In this document: in pieces, positions 39,094 to 51,914 of the stretch
Layout: the number at the start of each line of letters is the position of its first letter
Position numbering within the stretch: the stretch's first letter is position 1
Origin: Acanthornis magna
Lineage: Eukaryota; Chordata; Aves; Passeriformes; Acanthizidae
Assembly (NCBI GenBank): GCA_036785705.1
Contig: JAWUZG010000361.1
Coordinates: forward strand, 1 to 64,000
DNA: 64,000 nt
Reading direction: 5' to 3'
Notes under the pieces: model-generated
The model's input: the letters and a program-made list of their open reading frames with translations, nothing else
The model's database searches: none
What the model was told of the DNA's origin: nothing
Program-made: the position numbers and the translations under genes

Positions 39094-40430
39094 CTTATGG
39101 TATTAAAAAAATAAAAAGGTGTTTGTGAGGAGCGCTAGCAGTATTTTTGCATTTAAGAACCACTGCTGTACAGTGGCTTAATTACTAAGCCCTGGTATTT
39201 TGTAACATTTCATCTCTAGCAACATCAATAAATGTTCACACATCCACAAACAGAACAGGATGAAAGCTACAGGAAAATTGATTCAACAAAAATAATGCAA
39301 AATTATTTCTATCGCACGCACAGGGAAGATGAAATACGAGCGTTAATGAAGAACATACCTCAGCAACACTCAAAAAAGCTGAGATGGGAGATGCATCATT
39401 AGGAAAAAAGTAAAACAAGCATGGAAGTATTATACTGTCCTTTAAGAGAAATAGGTAATATTGCATTTGTTCTGTGACATCAAAACTGATTTAAATTCTA
39501 ATGCTGCAGTATGCCTTAAAACTTGCCTGACATTGATAATTTCATTGGAAGAAATCCAGCAATGGCTTAATCCTTCTAGCAGTTACCATCTTTATTAAGG
39601 ATTTGCAGGTACCAAGGCTTAAAGAAGTTAAGATCTATTGACTAGAAATGTTTCAAAATGTTTGATAATTGACCTGTAGCTCTGATACGTCTCTAAAAGA
39701 GAGATTTCAATGTATGTTGAAACAATATTCATATTTCCATTTAATATTTCCACTCATTATCCAATTGTATATGCAATGTATTCAAGGAAATCTGCAAAAT
39801 TTATTAAAACAATTAAGTAGAAGTGCTTATAGATTTGCAACCTGCCACCAATTTCCATTTCAAACAACAGTCTGAAATACAGAATAACACAATAAATGAA
39901 GCTCTCATATTTCACAATACTCCCCTCTGAAAGTGTGCACAAGCTGTCAGTAGGCAGAGTGCCATAATAAGAAGTCCCATGTAAACCTGCCTCCAGCTCC
40001 TTGTTTAATGGAAATCTCAAGGGCACTAACTCATTACTGATGTTTTGACTTCCCTGTTTAACTATAAAACAGTAAAGTCAAAATAAAACTTCTAACCTCA
40101 TAAAAACGAAACAGCCAGATAAATTTGCTGTTGGGAAAACGGTTGCTTTGTTTTCTTTGTCACGGTTGCTTTGTTTTCTCCCAGAGGAGAGCAGAACCCC
40201 CAGATGTACCGAAATTTCACAACTGTGAAAAATAGATCAAGTATTTATTCACAAAGCAACCATTTGGCTTTCTCAGTTCTGACGACCTGATTGGAACTCC
40301 TCATTCATTAAAATTCACCAAATTCAATCACTTCCATTTACATGGCAGTAAGTCCACAAGAATGAATACTTTTTAACACACACACAAGATTCTAAGAGAT
40401 ACAGTAAAAGTAAATGGAACTATCTCCCAC

Positions 40431-40582
40431 CTTGCATACTCTAGCTCTTCTTGGAATCATCAATTTTCCAATTAATTCATACTCCACAGACACCTCACTG
40501 AAAAAGAAGTGTATCTTGTCGTCTTCTCCATCTGTGCTGTTTGGATCTGCTCTTACCACATTAGCAAAAACAAAGCTGGGCT
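40431..40582 (-). CDS. SEMA4D: SEMA4D exon 7
   Basis: 152 bp, acceptor TCTCTAG|AGCCC, donor TGCAAG|GTGGGA. Encodes [31 protein letters not shown] and IPRRARVCK, the sema blade with the conserved R-VCK end. No lesion. Confidence 0.9.
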
Positions 40583-41439
40583 CTAGAGATACAAACAGAA
40601 GTATTTTCTATTCTGTAGGTGACTACTAACTTGATTCCCTCCAAGACCCTCAGAAATTGTCTTTCGCCCAAACTCCAAACTCCACATTGCATTTACCTCC
40701 TCTCCAGTCACTGACCTGCCTACACATTTTGCTGTTCACAATATGAAGAGCATTTCCAAACAAAAACCAAATCACCTGAAAACAAACAGAAAAAAACCAA
40801 AAACCCCTAAAACCTATGTGATAGCACTAAGATACCTGAGAGATACCTATGATGTGACAGCTCATTACCTCATCATTTTTCAGGCCACATTCAAATGTGG
40901 TTTTCTAATGGGCCTGCAAAGGCAACCCTCCTTTGCCTGCCTCTGTCCAATCCTATCCTTTTTGGACACAATGATCATGATTTTGGTCCTTTTTGGCACA
41001 AAGCCTCAAACCTCTGAGCAACCACAAAACTCAGTCAATTTTGAAATTCAGGAACTGAAAGAGCCAAGAACCATGATCAGCTCAATTTGAGAACCAATTC
41101 AAGAGCAAAACCATTCTATTCCTTCCTGTATCATAACCAAACTGCATTATTGCAAGGATAAACAAGCAGAAAAGAAATAAACCGTTCATGTCAAGTTGAA
41201 GCGTGTCTATTCTGAAGCTGTTTTCATCATCAATACCGATAAAAATCCTGAAATTTCAAAATAAAAGCTCTTGATGGCATGCACGAGGGCACACACGCAC
41301 AGTGTAGGCCAGCACACCAAAATCCATCTCTTTGAGACACCTGACGATTGCTCCTTAGCCAGCTAAGATACACACTCTGTACCCATGGTGTTGAAGAAGG
41401 AAAAGGAACTTGTTTGGGACATTTCTCATGCCCACTTAC

Positions 41440-41553
41440 CATTAAGCCAAGGTATTGGATACTCTGTTCTCAGAGAGCTTCGACGAGAGTGCCGTGAAAT
41501 AATAGGTTCACTTCCCAACAAATTGTTAGAAGTCCCAGAATAAAGCTCCTCAT
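41440..41553 (-). CDS. SEMA4D: SEMA4D exon 6
   Basis: 114 bp, acceptor GTTGAAG|ATGAGG, donor CTTAATG|GTAAGT. Encodes ELYSGTSNNLLGSEPIISR and LRTEYPIPWLN. Phase 1 at both ends. No lesion. Confidence 0.88.
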
Positions 41554-42489
41554 CTTCAACACAAAACCAAAAGAATTGAACTTATGGACTAGATACCAAA
41601 AAGGGTACATAAATATTTGGTGAGTCTATGTATGTTTAAACTTCCCACAAGAAAAAATAAACATGGATTCCCTCTGAATTGCCCTAGACATGTCTTTTAT
41701 GTTTATATTTCTGCCGATCACTCTCAAGCCTAACACTTCCACACTTGGGTTTATTATTATTATTGCTCTAACACTAGAACTGACAAAAGTCAACATTGTT
41801 TTTGTGGGACTTTAACATTTAACATGAAAACCTACAGTTTATGTAAACACATGCAGATTTACTTAAATGCATCCGAAGTCTGTAATTATTTTCCTCTCTT
41901 TCTATGCCACCATTATTCAAACTTGACTTGTACAAATTTAGGCACAATGCAGGGAGCATGTTTGGTTTTTTTTCTTATTTCCCATTTCATGCTAAGTTGA
42001 GCTTCTCTCTTATGACCGTGAGACACTCAGGTAAAGCCATAAATTCTGCCTTCCCCAAATCAAGATTCAGCGGCGAGTTTCCATGCAGTAAGTACACATG
42101 CAATAAATACCTCGCTTCCCTATTCTGTCGCATGCCTTCAGGACAGATAACAATACTACTTGTTATATTTACTGAAATCACAGTAATTGATACTACAAGG
42201 GCACTCTAAGCACATTTAGACTCTCTGAATTAAATATCTTTAACACCAGGAAATACAGTTTGAAAATTAGTATATTAGAAGTTGCTTCCAAAACAACCTA
42301 GAGTTTGAAGTTCTCCTTTTAAGAAAGATGCTAAGGTTGACTATGTAAGTATTTTAATGTCTATACTTTAAAATAAAGACAAAAAATACAGATGCAAGCT
42401 GCCATTTTGATAATGACAGACTGGATGGTGACAGTGGAAAAGATAAAACATTTCCGAAACATAAAAAGGAATGCAAAGTCTGAACTTAC

Positions 42490-42583
42490 CAACCATAACA
42501 GATGTGTAGCTGTGAGCAGGATCAAATGGACATCTGCCCCTACCATCTTCAGTTTTACCTCCAAGTTCAAATGAAATTAAATT
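42490..42583 (-). CDS. SEMA4D: SEMA4D exon 5, acceptor lost
   Basis: 94 bp encoding NLISFELGGKTEDGRGRC and PFDPAHSYTSVMV, matching the conserved CPFDP blade; donor GTTG|GTAAGT. The two bases before the expected start are AA (42,584-42,585) where AG is required. An internal CTTGGAG| at 42,559-42,560 could act as a cryptic acceptor but would drop nine codons and break the phase with exon 4. Confidence 0.85.
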
Positions 42584-43710
42584 TTGTTGAAAACCACAAT
42601 ACAGCTATTAGCACTTTTTTCTTTCAGCCACTCAACTTGTGCAAAGTTAACTGAACACTAAACACTAAGTAATGGGCTATATCATCAACTTCCAGCATCA
42701 AAGGCATTTTGTGTCAAATTATGAAAGACATATGTGCTTTCAGAAAATCTTATTTTCTCCCACATAGAAGAAATATGATCCTATAATTTGTGAGGGTGGA
42801 AGGAGAAAAGAGCAAAAGATGAAAAGTTAAATCCAGACAGACCTCAAGAAAGAGCATTCAAAAAAGCCAGACAGCAGGAAAGGCAGAGAAGTTAACTGAT
42901 ACGTAGAAAGAACTGGTAATTATTGAATTAGTCTGAAAAAAAAATAAATAGAGAGTCTTAGAAATTAAGAAGGCTTTCTGAGGTGGATTTAGCAATTTTT
43001 GAGATGATGTTAAATTTGTGAGATAGGGCGTAATCCAACTAGGCTTTAAAAAGCAATAGAGCACTCTGGCTGCTACTTCATAAATCCCTCAAAAATCAAG
43101 AGAATGAGGATCAGCAAGTTGAACTGTAGCCACAGTGCTGGGGAAGTAATCAGTTTTACTGTGTAATGAAGACACTGGAAGCTAAAGGCACAAAGAATTA
43201 CAAGATTTCTCAGTTTTCAAATTGCTGAGAGCTGCAGTAAGGAAAATGATACAAGAGTCAGCAGTGAGAAAAAAGTTTTAATTTTGTGCCAAGACTTCAT
43301 TTTGAAGGATTCAACACTACAAATCTTTGGCACAGCCAGGAGCAGAGACAAGCAGAGACAGGAAACTGAGAAATTTCAGGGAGATTTGGTTATGGGTGGA
43401 AGTTGCAAACAATGTCATTTCAGGTTTAGTAACTGGTTTCATGCTAACACACAAAACACAAAGAATTATAAAAGCTAAAAGAAAGTAAATCTGCAGTTAG
43501 ACAAGATGAATCAATCATTCATTGAGTGGTCTGAAAAAGGAGCAGTGCAGCTTATTTCCATACTCCACCATTATGGTGGGACAGTGCAATAAATGCTCCT
43601 AATCTTACAACCAGCAGTGAAGAGTTTTGGGAATGGAGACTAACTCTGTTTACCTGAGCTGCTTTGAAGTTGCAGCTGCTGCTGGGTCAAAACATAGGTA
43701 CATTTCTTAC

Positions 43711-43809
43711 CAGGTAATCACACCTTGGCTGAAATGCGTTAGTTCCACACACGTAGAGAAAAGTATCATTCAGCTGTTGCAAGACATGCACGTAATTACG
43801 ACACTCCAT
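43711..43809 (-). CDS. SEMA4D: SEMA4D exon 4, with LTR at its 5' edge
   Basis: 99 bp (33 codons), including ECRNYVHVLQQLND and LYVCGTNAFQPRCDYL; donor CTG|GTAAGA. The bases next to its 5' end belong to a 5-bp target-site duplication of a solo LTR (43,811-44,256). The acceptor AG now present is made from the A that ends the LTR on this strand plus the G of the duplication. The tract upstream is purine-rich, so this acceptor may be weak. Confidence 0.85.
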
Positions 43810-43810
43810 C

Positions 43811-44256
43811 TGTAACGGAGTGTAGTTGCACTGTTTTAAAATCTTTCTCTTCTTTCTCATGGAGAATAGAGATAACTTGCATTCTTGTGCTTTCTAATCT
43901 CATTGTTTTGGTACTGGACACTTCAGCATTGTAACCAATCATTATAGGGGGTGGAAAAACTATCAGCCAATAATTATTAGACTATTAATGGATATATAAA
44001 GAAGTTCTTGTAAATAAAGTTTCTCTTTTCGCCATCTTGTGTGCTGCCTGCCTGACTTCCCTGCGAGCTTCCGCGAACCTCCACGAATATCAGAAAATCA
44101 GAACAACAACAGAGGATGAGGAAAGGACTAGCTCTGACAAACCACAGTCTCCACATTCCAACATAAACAAACAATGTGCTGCCAGCTCGTCCATCGCCAC
44201 GACTTGTGCCACATCACAGCGGCGAGCCCGCGTGACACACATGTGACGTTGGGACA
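43811..44256 (+). mobile_element. Solo LTR inserted at SEMA4D exon 4
   Basis: Begins TGTAACGG and ends GGGACA, and is flanked on both sides by the 5-bp direct repeat CCATC (43,806-43,810 and 44,257-44,261), the signature of retroviral integration. In + orientation it has a CCAAT box (43,935-43,939), a TATA-like GATATATAAA (43,991-44,000) and AATAAA (44,013-44,018). It contains no proviral genes. It lies antisense to SEMA4D and touches the first codons of exon 4. The 5-bp duplication points to an ERVL- or alpha/beta-like integrase rather than a gammaretroviral one (4 bp). Confidence 0.8.
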
Positions 44257-46444
44257 CCATCTCCCCACAGTCTCCAGGAACTCTAATCAATCCTGCAGCA
44301 GCTGTTTCCTCCAGCCAGGAGTGGGCAGCTGCCACATTACCCTAGCAGGGTACCATGCTCAGCAGGGTCCATCCCCTGTTTGATGGAAGGACAAGCTCCA
44401 AACACACATCCAATCCATGGGAACAACTAGCTAAACGTGAAGGGACTTTTGGACTTTGTCAGCCCTTGTACACCTCGATGAAACAGTGACAGCCAAGGTT
44501 GTTTCCTAAGTGCAAAACCTCTGATACCCTTAAATTAGCTACAAAGCTTTGTCACTTAGAGCCATCCTTTTTTCTTTTTTCCCAGTCCTTGATATCATCC
44601 AAGGAAGCTCCTTAATACCTTTTGCTCTAAAATAGAACAAGGAGTTTGAGCAAAACCCTTAATAAAGGATACAATAAAAATTCAGAATAATTATGAAGTA
44701 AAACAACTCTAAACACCCACTTAAAAAGAGTGAAAAAACCCAGAATCAACAACAGCCCTTAATTCTTGCTGGTACACTGCCAGATCCCAACACTGAACTG
44801 TTGTTCCACAGACTTCTTAAGCAAGTTTAAGCTCTGGCCTTACTGTTCCTTCTCATGAGACAAACTAGGTATTTCTGTGACTGTATGGGAGAAAACTGCA
44901 GGGGGGGAAGAGAGTAAAACCAGTTTTCTGCCAGACCAGGCCCTTGAACAGCTTCATGAATGCTTTCTGCTGGCATTATACAGCACAGTGCTGATGGGTG
45001 GGGGAGAGAACTGTAAGTGAGAAGTGTAAGAAATAGGAGTAGTGGCTTAATACCTTGACTCTTTTGAAACTATTGCGCTGTGCAAAACATCATGGCTACA
45101 ACATAAACTTGACTCCTAGAAGGTCAGAAGTACAGTGAGGAAAAAGCATGGCTGGCAGTAAGTGTCAGTTGCTAAACTGGGAGCAGGAAAAAATAAAAGA
45201 AAATTAATTCAGAGCTCTGTCAATAGATGTATTAATGGGGTCTGCAGTATACCCCAATAATTTCTGAGAGAACTTGTGGAGATTCACAGACAGTCTGCTA
45301 AACATATGCACATACATAGAAGAGAAAATCGTATCTCATATTCATCACAGCTGTATGTGAGTATTACTAGTAGCAACCCCAACTGAACTGGAAAACAAAA
45401 ATAATATTCTCTGATCCGATCCTGAACAGATAGACAAGGAGGAAACAGACTTTAAATGGCTGCCACACCTCATGTACCAATAATGTCCTGATGGTCACCA
45501 GTGCTCAGTCAAGGAAAAGAAGTCACTAGTCAGAGGGAGAGAGCCACTTCCACCCTGATGAAGCATATGAATGCAGGGGAACTATCAGGCCTGCATGCAG
45601 CATTTGGGGTTTTTTAACAGTGTGAACCAAAGAAGCTGCAAGTTCGAGCATCACATCCCTCAAGTGCAGAGTAGGTCTGCTTTTTGTATTCATAGCACTT
45701 GCAGACTTCTACTTTCAAACCTGTGCTAAAGGCCTGACCATCAGTCTTGCCCAGCAAATCCCTGCTTTACTGCATGAGTGGTATTGCACAAATACACTAA
45801 ATGAAGTAGTATTACAAAACAGAAAGGTACATCCACATACAACTAGCTCGAGTAAATCATTTCCACAGAGAGGCAAAAGGAGCAGGCCAGCTCCTGGCAG
45901 TCATGCGGAGTCAGTGGTTCCCACAAACACCACGGGACCCTGCCGAGCTGGCAGGTCTGGCTGCTCTCTGAGTCACACCCGCCAAGCAACACAACACACG
46001 GATCTGCACTTAGTGAAAAAATACACTGGCCTAATAAAAAGCCCCTATGCTCTAAAGCAAAGCATTTCAAATTAATCATTCATTCCGTTAAATCAAATGC
46101 GTTGACGGAATTATTGCAGTAACAAAACACAACAGCTGCTATCAATTACTTCAGTGAAAGCTGTATCTTTTATTGTCTTAATGGAAAACCATGAACGTTA
46201 AGCACACATCACGGTGTGTTCATGTTTTCGAACATTCAAATAATATTCAACAACAAAAAATGAAGAACTAAGAATTTTTAAAAAAAGACTAAGCATTGTT
46301 TCTAACGCTCAAGTTAATAAAAAAAAATTAAGTGATTATCTTGACATTTTAATTTCAAACAGTTGGACAATTTCTTCTTTTAACGTCACTCCTCTTGAAG
46401 TAAAATGTGCAAGATCTTTCTCAACTTTCAATAAAAGTACATAC

Positions 46445-46507
46445 CTGTTCTGATTTGCCCTTGAGTACACATTGAGTCCTTTTATCTTCTGTGACCTTCC
46501 AGTGTAA
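46445..46507 (-). CDS. SEMA4D: SEMA4D exon 3
   Basis: 63 bp, acceptor CACTTAG|TTACAC, donor GAACAG|GTATGT; 21 codons including HWKVTEDKRTQC and LKGKSEQ, the same length as the family exon. Phase 0 at both ends. No lesion. Confidence 0.85.
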
Positions 46508-47240
46508 CTAAGTGAAAAAACATGCAACAAAAAGCACATTGAAAGTACTTGAATTCAATGCAAGGTCTGAAAATCTTGCAGTGACCCACATAAGAAAAGG
46601 CAATCCTAATACTATCTAGAGCAAATGCAAGACATTTTGCAGGCAGCATTTCAAGGTTCAAAGCCATTTTTTCCCAAGGAGGTGACATTTTGAAATCCAT
46701 GTGCCTTAAGCAGAACCAAACTACCGTCTTTTGGGTTCATAATGACAATTCCCCACAAATTGCTAACAAACTTTTCATTACCATATGCCTTAGGGAAATG
46801 AAACTGCAATTGGTTTAAGTATTTTTGCAATTTGAAGTACTTCCTAAGACTTGAATAAAAAACACTTGGGGGAGAGGAATCCAAGAAAACTTACTGGACC
46901 AATTTTCATTATACTGAGTACAACTTCACAGCTATGTTTTATATGCTGGTGAAAGTGCCCACCACCACCCATGAAAATTCAGATTAACAGAAGACAGCCC
47001 ACTCCTGACAGTAAGAAAACACCCAAGGAGACCTCTAATGACTTGTTTACATCTAAGCTCTCCCTTCTTCCTCTCTTTTACTCTGTAAAACCTTCCAGAA
47101 ATAGTATTGGAGTAGCCCATACAGAGTAATTTCTCTTTCAGGTACCTATTTGCCTAAAATGCAATGCTACTGATATCAGGAAATTAAGTCAAATTTGGAG
47201 TATGATTTTTACATGGAGGATAATGTATTAAAAGGCATAC

Positions 47241-47386
47241 CTCGTGCTGCTTCTCAGCAATATTCACTGCATTTAAGGCAAAGATCACTTCCCTGGCTCC
47301 TACAAATAGAACATTTTTGTCTTCACTTAACAGCAAGACTGAATAGTTTGACACTTTTGATTCCTTAAAATGTATTAGCTGGACCT
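47241..47386 (-). CDS. SEMA4D: SEMA4D exon 2: start of sema domain
   Basis: 146 bp, acceptor GACAG|AGGTCC, donor CACGAG|GTATGC. Encodes the first propeller strands, with YSVLLLSEDKN, VGAREVIFALNAVNI and EKQHE recognisable. Phase 1 in, phase 0 out. No lesion. Confidence 0.9.
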
Positions 47387-49406
47387 CTGTCAAAATGAAA
47401 AAAAATAGCACCTCATGAAAAAACACAATCACTTAGGGCCAAGCTTATGAATCATTTTTTCTAAGTTTTCCAACAGCTGTTGGATAATCTGAAAACAACA
47501 AAGGTTAGTTCAGACAACCTGTGTAAAAGACAAGGGACCCCTCAGAAGCTTGATTCAGCAGAAACAGCAGCTTCCATCAGCAACATCAAAATCCCTTGTC
47601 CCCACTTTCTCATTCCATTTCAAATGATCAAGTATTTCCTCTTGTGCTGATCCCTATAACTCACTTCCTTGATTTTTTTTTTTTCTACCTGCTTTTTCTA
47701 AACTTCCATTTTTCACATCCACTGTCAGGACATTCCTCACCTTTTCCTTTCCATAGACCAATCCATGGAAAATCAGGTCAGTCACCACATCCCTTGCACC
47801 TGCCCTGAACAAATCTTACAAAATATCCTGCACCTTAACACAACTCTTCAGCATATTGTCATAACAGAAGACACAGAAGCAAATAAGACACCGTTTGCAG
47901 CTGATTGTAAAGTGACAACCAGAGAAGAAATGCACACAAAATAAGAGCATGAGGGAAAAAATCAATATGAAAAGAAATAAGATGAGAAGAAGAGGAGACA
48001 TGAGAGAAAAGGCAGTGGAATGAGGAAGCACGCAGAATGGACCGGAATGGCTTGGGGAAAGGTGACACCAACTGACTAATGTGAAAGAGTAATTTTTCTG
48101 AATGTACAACCATAATGTAAAAACGACTGAAAGCTTGGGAGACCACATTTTGTACAGGAAAGCACAAGATTAATTAAGCATGGCTTTTTAAGATACAGAT
48201 GAAAACAGTGTACTATTACTTCCAATTCTATCATGAATAATTGCACATTTTCAACTATAATACTCCAGAAACATTAATTTTAAACTAGAGTCTCCAGCAC
48301 ATAATTTTGAAATCTTTTACCTTGCAGGAAAATTTTCCCCAAATGGATGAACGGGTTCATCCCCGAACTAAATTCCCTCTCCTATTCAAAGTAGGTTTCC
48401 AACACTTAAATGCAACAATCCTTAGCACACAGAGAGAGAAACAGCAGGAATGAAAATGAACTCCATTTCTTTTAACTAATTTGGAGATGAGTCTGCAGCA
48501 CCTTGCTATACCATTAAATAGCAATGTGCCAAATTTTAACTACAGGATCGAAGCATCAAGGAGTCTAAGAAGGAACTACAAGTCTCACTTAGGCCACCCT
48601 TTCTGAAAGGCTGCATGAGCAAGTCACTAATTGCTATACCAATATACATGAAAAACATTTCCTACAGTCATGTCATCATTTTCTTATTCCTACTACATTC
48701 TTAATCTCCATCTGTCTTTTCCTACAGAATGACTGCTCAGAATTTAATACCCTTATTTAAGATCGCTTCATTATATGGCAATGTACTTGTTCGGGTTTGT
48801 TCAGTTACTGCACACTTAGGTAAGTAATCAATTGCTGCTTACTAATATTAAAGAAGGACCCAAAGAAAAAAATCTCTTAAAACTTAAAGGATCCATGCCA
48901 CATGGGGCATGGGGGTGGGGGGGAGGAGAAAGTAAGAAAGAAAATGCATATCTTCACAAACACAGGAAATAACTACTCTATAATCCTTGCTCTGGAGTTC
49001 TTTCCAGTCCCAGGCTAAATTAGTAAACCAAAAACTAAAGGATCCTCTGATTTCTACTACTTCTCTTTGCATCACACTTGCAGACTCCTGGTTATTGTCT
49101 TGGGAGATTATGAATATGTGCTGCAATTTCAAATACAGGAAAAGCACTGTTTTGTCAAAGACTTTCATATCTAGGCACCATGAAATGCTGTTGGAAGAGG
49201 GCCAAATGCTTCTTTTCCCTTCACCTGGTGATTCATCTAGTGCTCAGGATGGCTTGGTGTCAAAATTGATTATTAGGTGGAGAGGTGCATTTTGCTCATG
49301 TGTTCAGACTCCAGGTAAAAATAATTAGTTTAAAACAAAATACACCTATTGGGATTTTCTCTCGAAGCAAGTTTCACCTGCAATATCCTTCAGCTGAGAA
49401 ACCTAA
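47387..49406 (-). other. SEMA4D intron 1, part between exon 2 and the provirus
   Basis: AT-rich intron sequence. I see no exon, repeat family or RNA gene. The left edge of the provirus falls at or shortly before 49,407, without a visible LTR. Confidence 0.5.
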
Positions 49407-51914
49407 ATTGATGATCTTTTCTTATCAGGGGAAGTTGAAACAGAAGTTAGAGAGACTACTATCAAACTTTTAAACTTTCTTGGGGAAAAAGGATTAAGAG
49501 TATCAAAAGGAAAACTACAATTTGTGGAATCAGAAGTAAAGTATCTCAGTCATTTAATAAGTAAAGGAAGCCAAAAACTAAATCCTGAGTGGATTGCGGG
49601 GATTTTATCTCTCCCCCCTCCTTCTTCAAAGAAGGAAGTTAGAAGGCTGCTTGGATTATTGGGACATTGTAGACTGTGGATTGAAGGGTATACAAAGGCA
49701 GTAAAATTCTTGTACGAAAAATTGACAGAGGGGGACAATATAAAATGGACTAAAGATGATATTAAATTAGAAGAACTAAAGATTAAGCTAGCCTCAGTAC
49801 CTGCTTTGGGTTTACCCTCATTAGAAAAACCTTTTCATCTGTATGTGAATGCAGAAAGTGGAGTAGCCCATGGAGTCTTAGTTCAGGAATGGGGAGGAGT
49901 GAAAAGGCCAATAGCTTATTTATCTAAAATGCTAGATCCAGTAAGCCATGGCTGGCCAGTGCGTGTACAAGCTATAGCAGCTACTGCCATTCGAGTAGAA
50001 GAGAGTCGTAAACTTACTTTTGGAAGCAAGTTAATTGTGCATAGTCCTCATGCAGTCAGGAGCATGTTAAATCAGAAAGCTGAAAAATGGTTAACTGATT
50101 GCAGAATGTTAAAATATGAAGCAATTCTAATAGACAGTGATGACTTGACATTAGAAGTAGACAAAAGTTTAAACCCAGCTCAATTTTTATATGGAGAACC
50201 AGAAAGTGATTTAATACATAACTGCTCAGAAATTATACAATATCAAACTAAGGTTTGGGAAGATCTAGCAGAACAGGCCCTCCCAGAAGGGAGAAAAATA
50301 TATGTTGATGGTTCATCTAGATGCCTACAAGGAAAAAGAATGTCAGGATATACTTTAGTAGATGGAGAAAATATGCAGACTATTGAAAAAGGGAAATTGC
50401 CTTCACATTGGTCAGCTCAATCTTGTGAATTATGTGCTCTAAAGAGAGCATTGGAATATCTAGCAAAAGAAAAAGGAACCATATATACTGATTCAAAATA
50501 TGCCTTTGGAGTAGTACATACTTTTGGGAAAATTTGGGAAGAAAGAGGATTACTAAATTCTAAGGGAAAAGGATTAATACATGAAGGACTGATTTTAGAG
50601 GTTTTAGAAGCACTAAAGTTGCCAGAAGAAATAGCAGTAGTACATGTTAAGGGACACCAAAAGGGAATGACCCCAGAAATAAGAGGGAATAATCCGGCAG
50701 ACCAAGAAGCTAAAGATGCAGCAGAGAATGGGACCGAAAAAATCTTGTTAATTTTGACTCCAGATAAGGAAGAACCGGAAATTCCAAAATTTAGTGAAGC
50801 AGAAGAAAAGGAATTAAGTAAGATCGGGGGAAAGCAAGATCCATCTGGCAAATGGAAACTCCCTGATGGAAGGCAGTTACTTAATAAACCGCTTACTAGA
50901 AAAGTATTAGAAGGCTTGCATCAAAAGACTCATTGGGGTACTCAGGCTTTGTGTGATCACTTTTTAAGGAATTATGGGTGCATTGGGGTCTTTGGATTAG
51001 CAAAGCAAGTAACTGAGAAATGCATAACTTGTCAAAAAGTAAATAAAAAGGTAATGAGAAAAACAACCCCAGGAGGTCACGAGTTAGCTCTGCAACCATT
51101 TCAAAGTATCCAAGTAGATTTTACTGAACTCCCTCAAGTACAGAAGTGGAAATTTTTATTAGTAATAATAGATCATTTAACTCATTGGGTGGAAGCTGTC
51201 CCCACTGTCAGAGCTACAGCTAATGTAGTATGTAAAACCCTTTTAGAACAAACTATTCCCAGATATGGAATGGTTAATAGAATAGACTCAGATAGAGGAA
51301 CACATTTTACTTCAAATGTACTACAACAAATAGTAGTACAGTAGGGAATAAAATGGGAATCACATACCCCATGGCATCCACAGAGTTCGGGCCGGGAAGA
51401 AAGAATGAACCAGACTTTAAAAAGAGCTCTAACAAAACTGATGATTGAAACACAGATGTCCTGGGTAAAATGTTTACCATTGGCTCTACTGAGAATCTTT
51501 GGGTTGCCTTTTTTAACCACACAACATGAAACTGCTACTTATGAAGAAGAGGAAATGAGTGTTAGAAAATGTGTCATCACCACTGCAAAAACACTTGAAA
51601 ATTTGCGGTTAAAAGGGATAATCCCTCAAACCACTCCCTTAGAATTTAAAATTCATAATATCCAACCAGGGGAATGGGTATTAGTGAAATTGTGGAGAGA
51701 ACAATCTTTAACCCCACAATGGGAAGGTCCTTTTCAGGTACTACTGACAACTGAGACAGCGATCCGGACCAGGGAAAGAGGATGGATCCACGCCAGCAGA
51801 ATTAAAGGACCTGTGGAAGAACCTAAGGAGTGGACTCTAACCTCTAAGCCAGGCGATACCAGGTTGACTCTTAAGAGAGGACTTGGTGGTAATGAACTGG
51901 GAAGACCCAAATGA
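49407..51914 (+). pseudogene. pol: Provirus pol remnant (RT end, RNase H, integrase)
   Basis: The frame opens just after a TAA, at the IDD that corresponds to the polymerase active-site DD, and continues through the RT connection, RNase H (YVDGSS, CELCALKRAL, YTDSKYAFG, NPADQEAKDAA: the acidic residues are visible) and integrase. Integrase shows the HHCC zinc motif (HQKTHWG ... CITCQK), the first catalytic D (IQVDF) and the second (DSDRGTHF). An in-frame TAG at 51,342-51,344 separates these from the third catalytic residue (SSGREERMNQ). The same frame resumes to the GPF...WIHASRIK end at about 51,800 and stops at 51,912. The 5' part of pol is absent. One nonsense codon is the only break seen after the truncation. 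Confidence 0.9.

Noticed and set aside
44270..44600. Primer-binding site and internal proviral sequence after the LTR at 43,811
   Set aside because: The target-site duplication closes the element at 44,256, so the following sequence is flanking intron rather than provirus.
50417..50851. 144-residue minus-strand frame
   Set aside because: It is the shadow of the pol RNase H region on the opposite strand.
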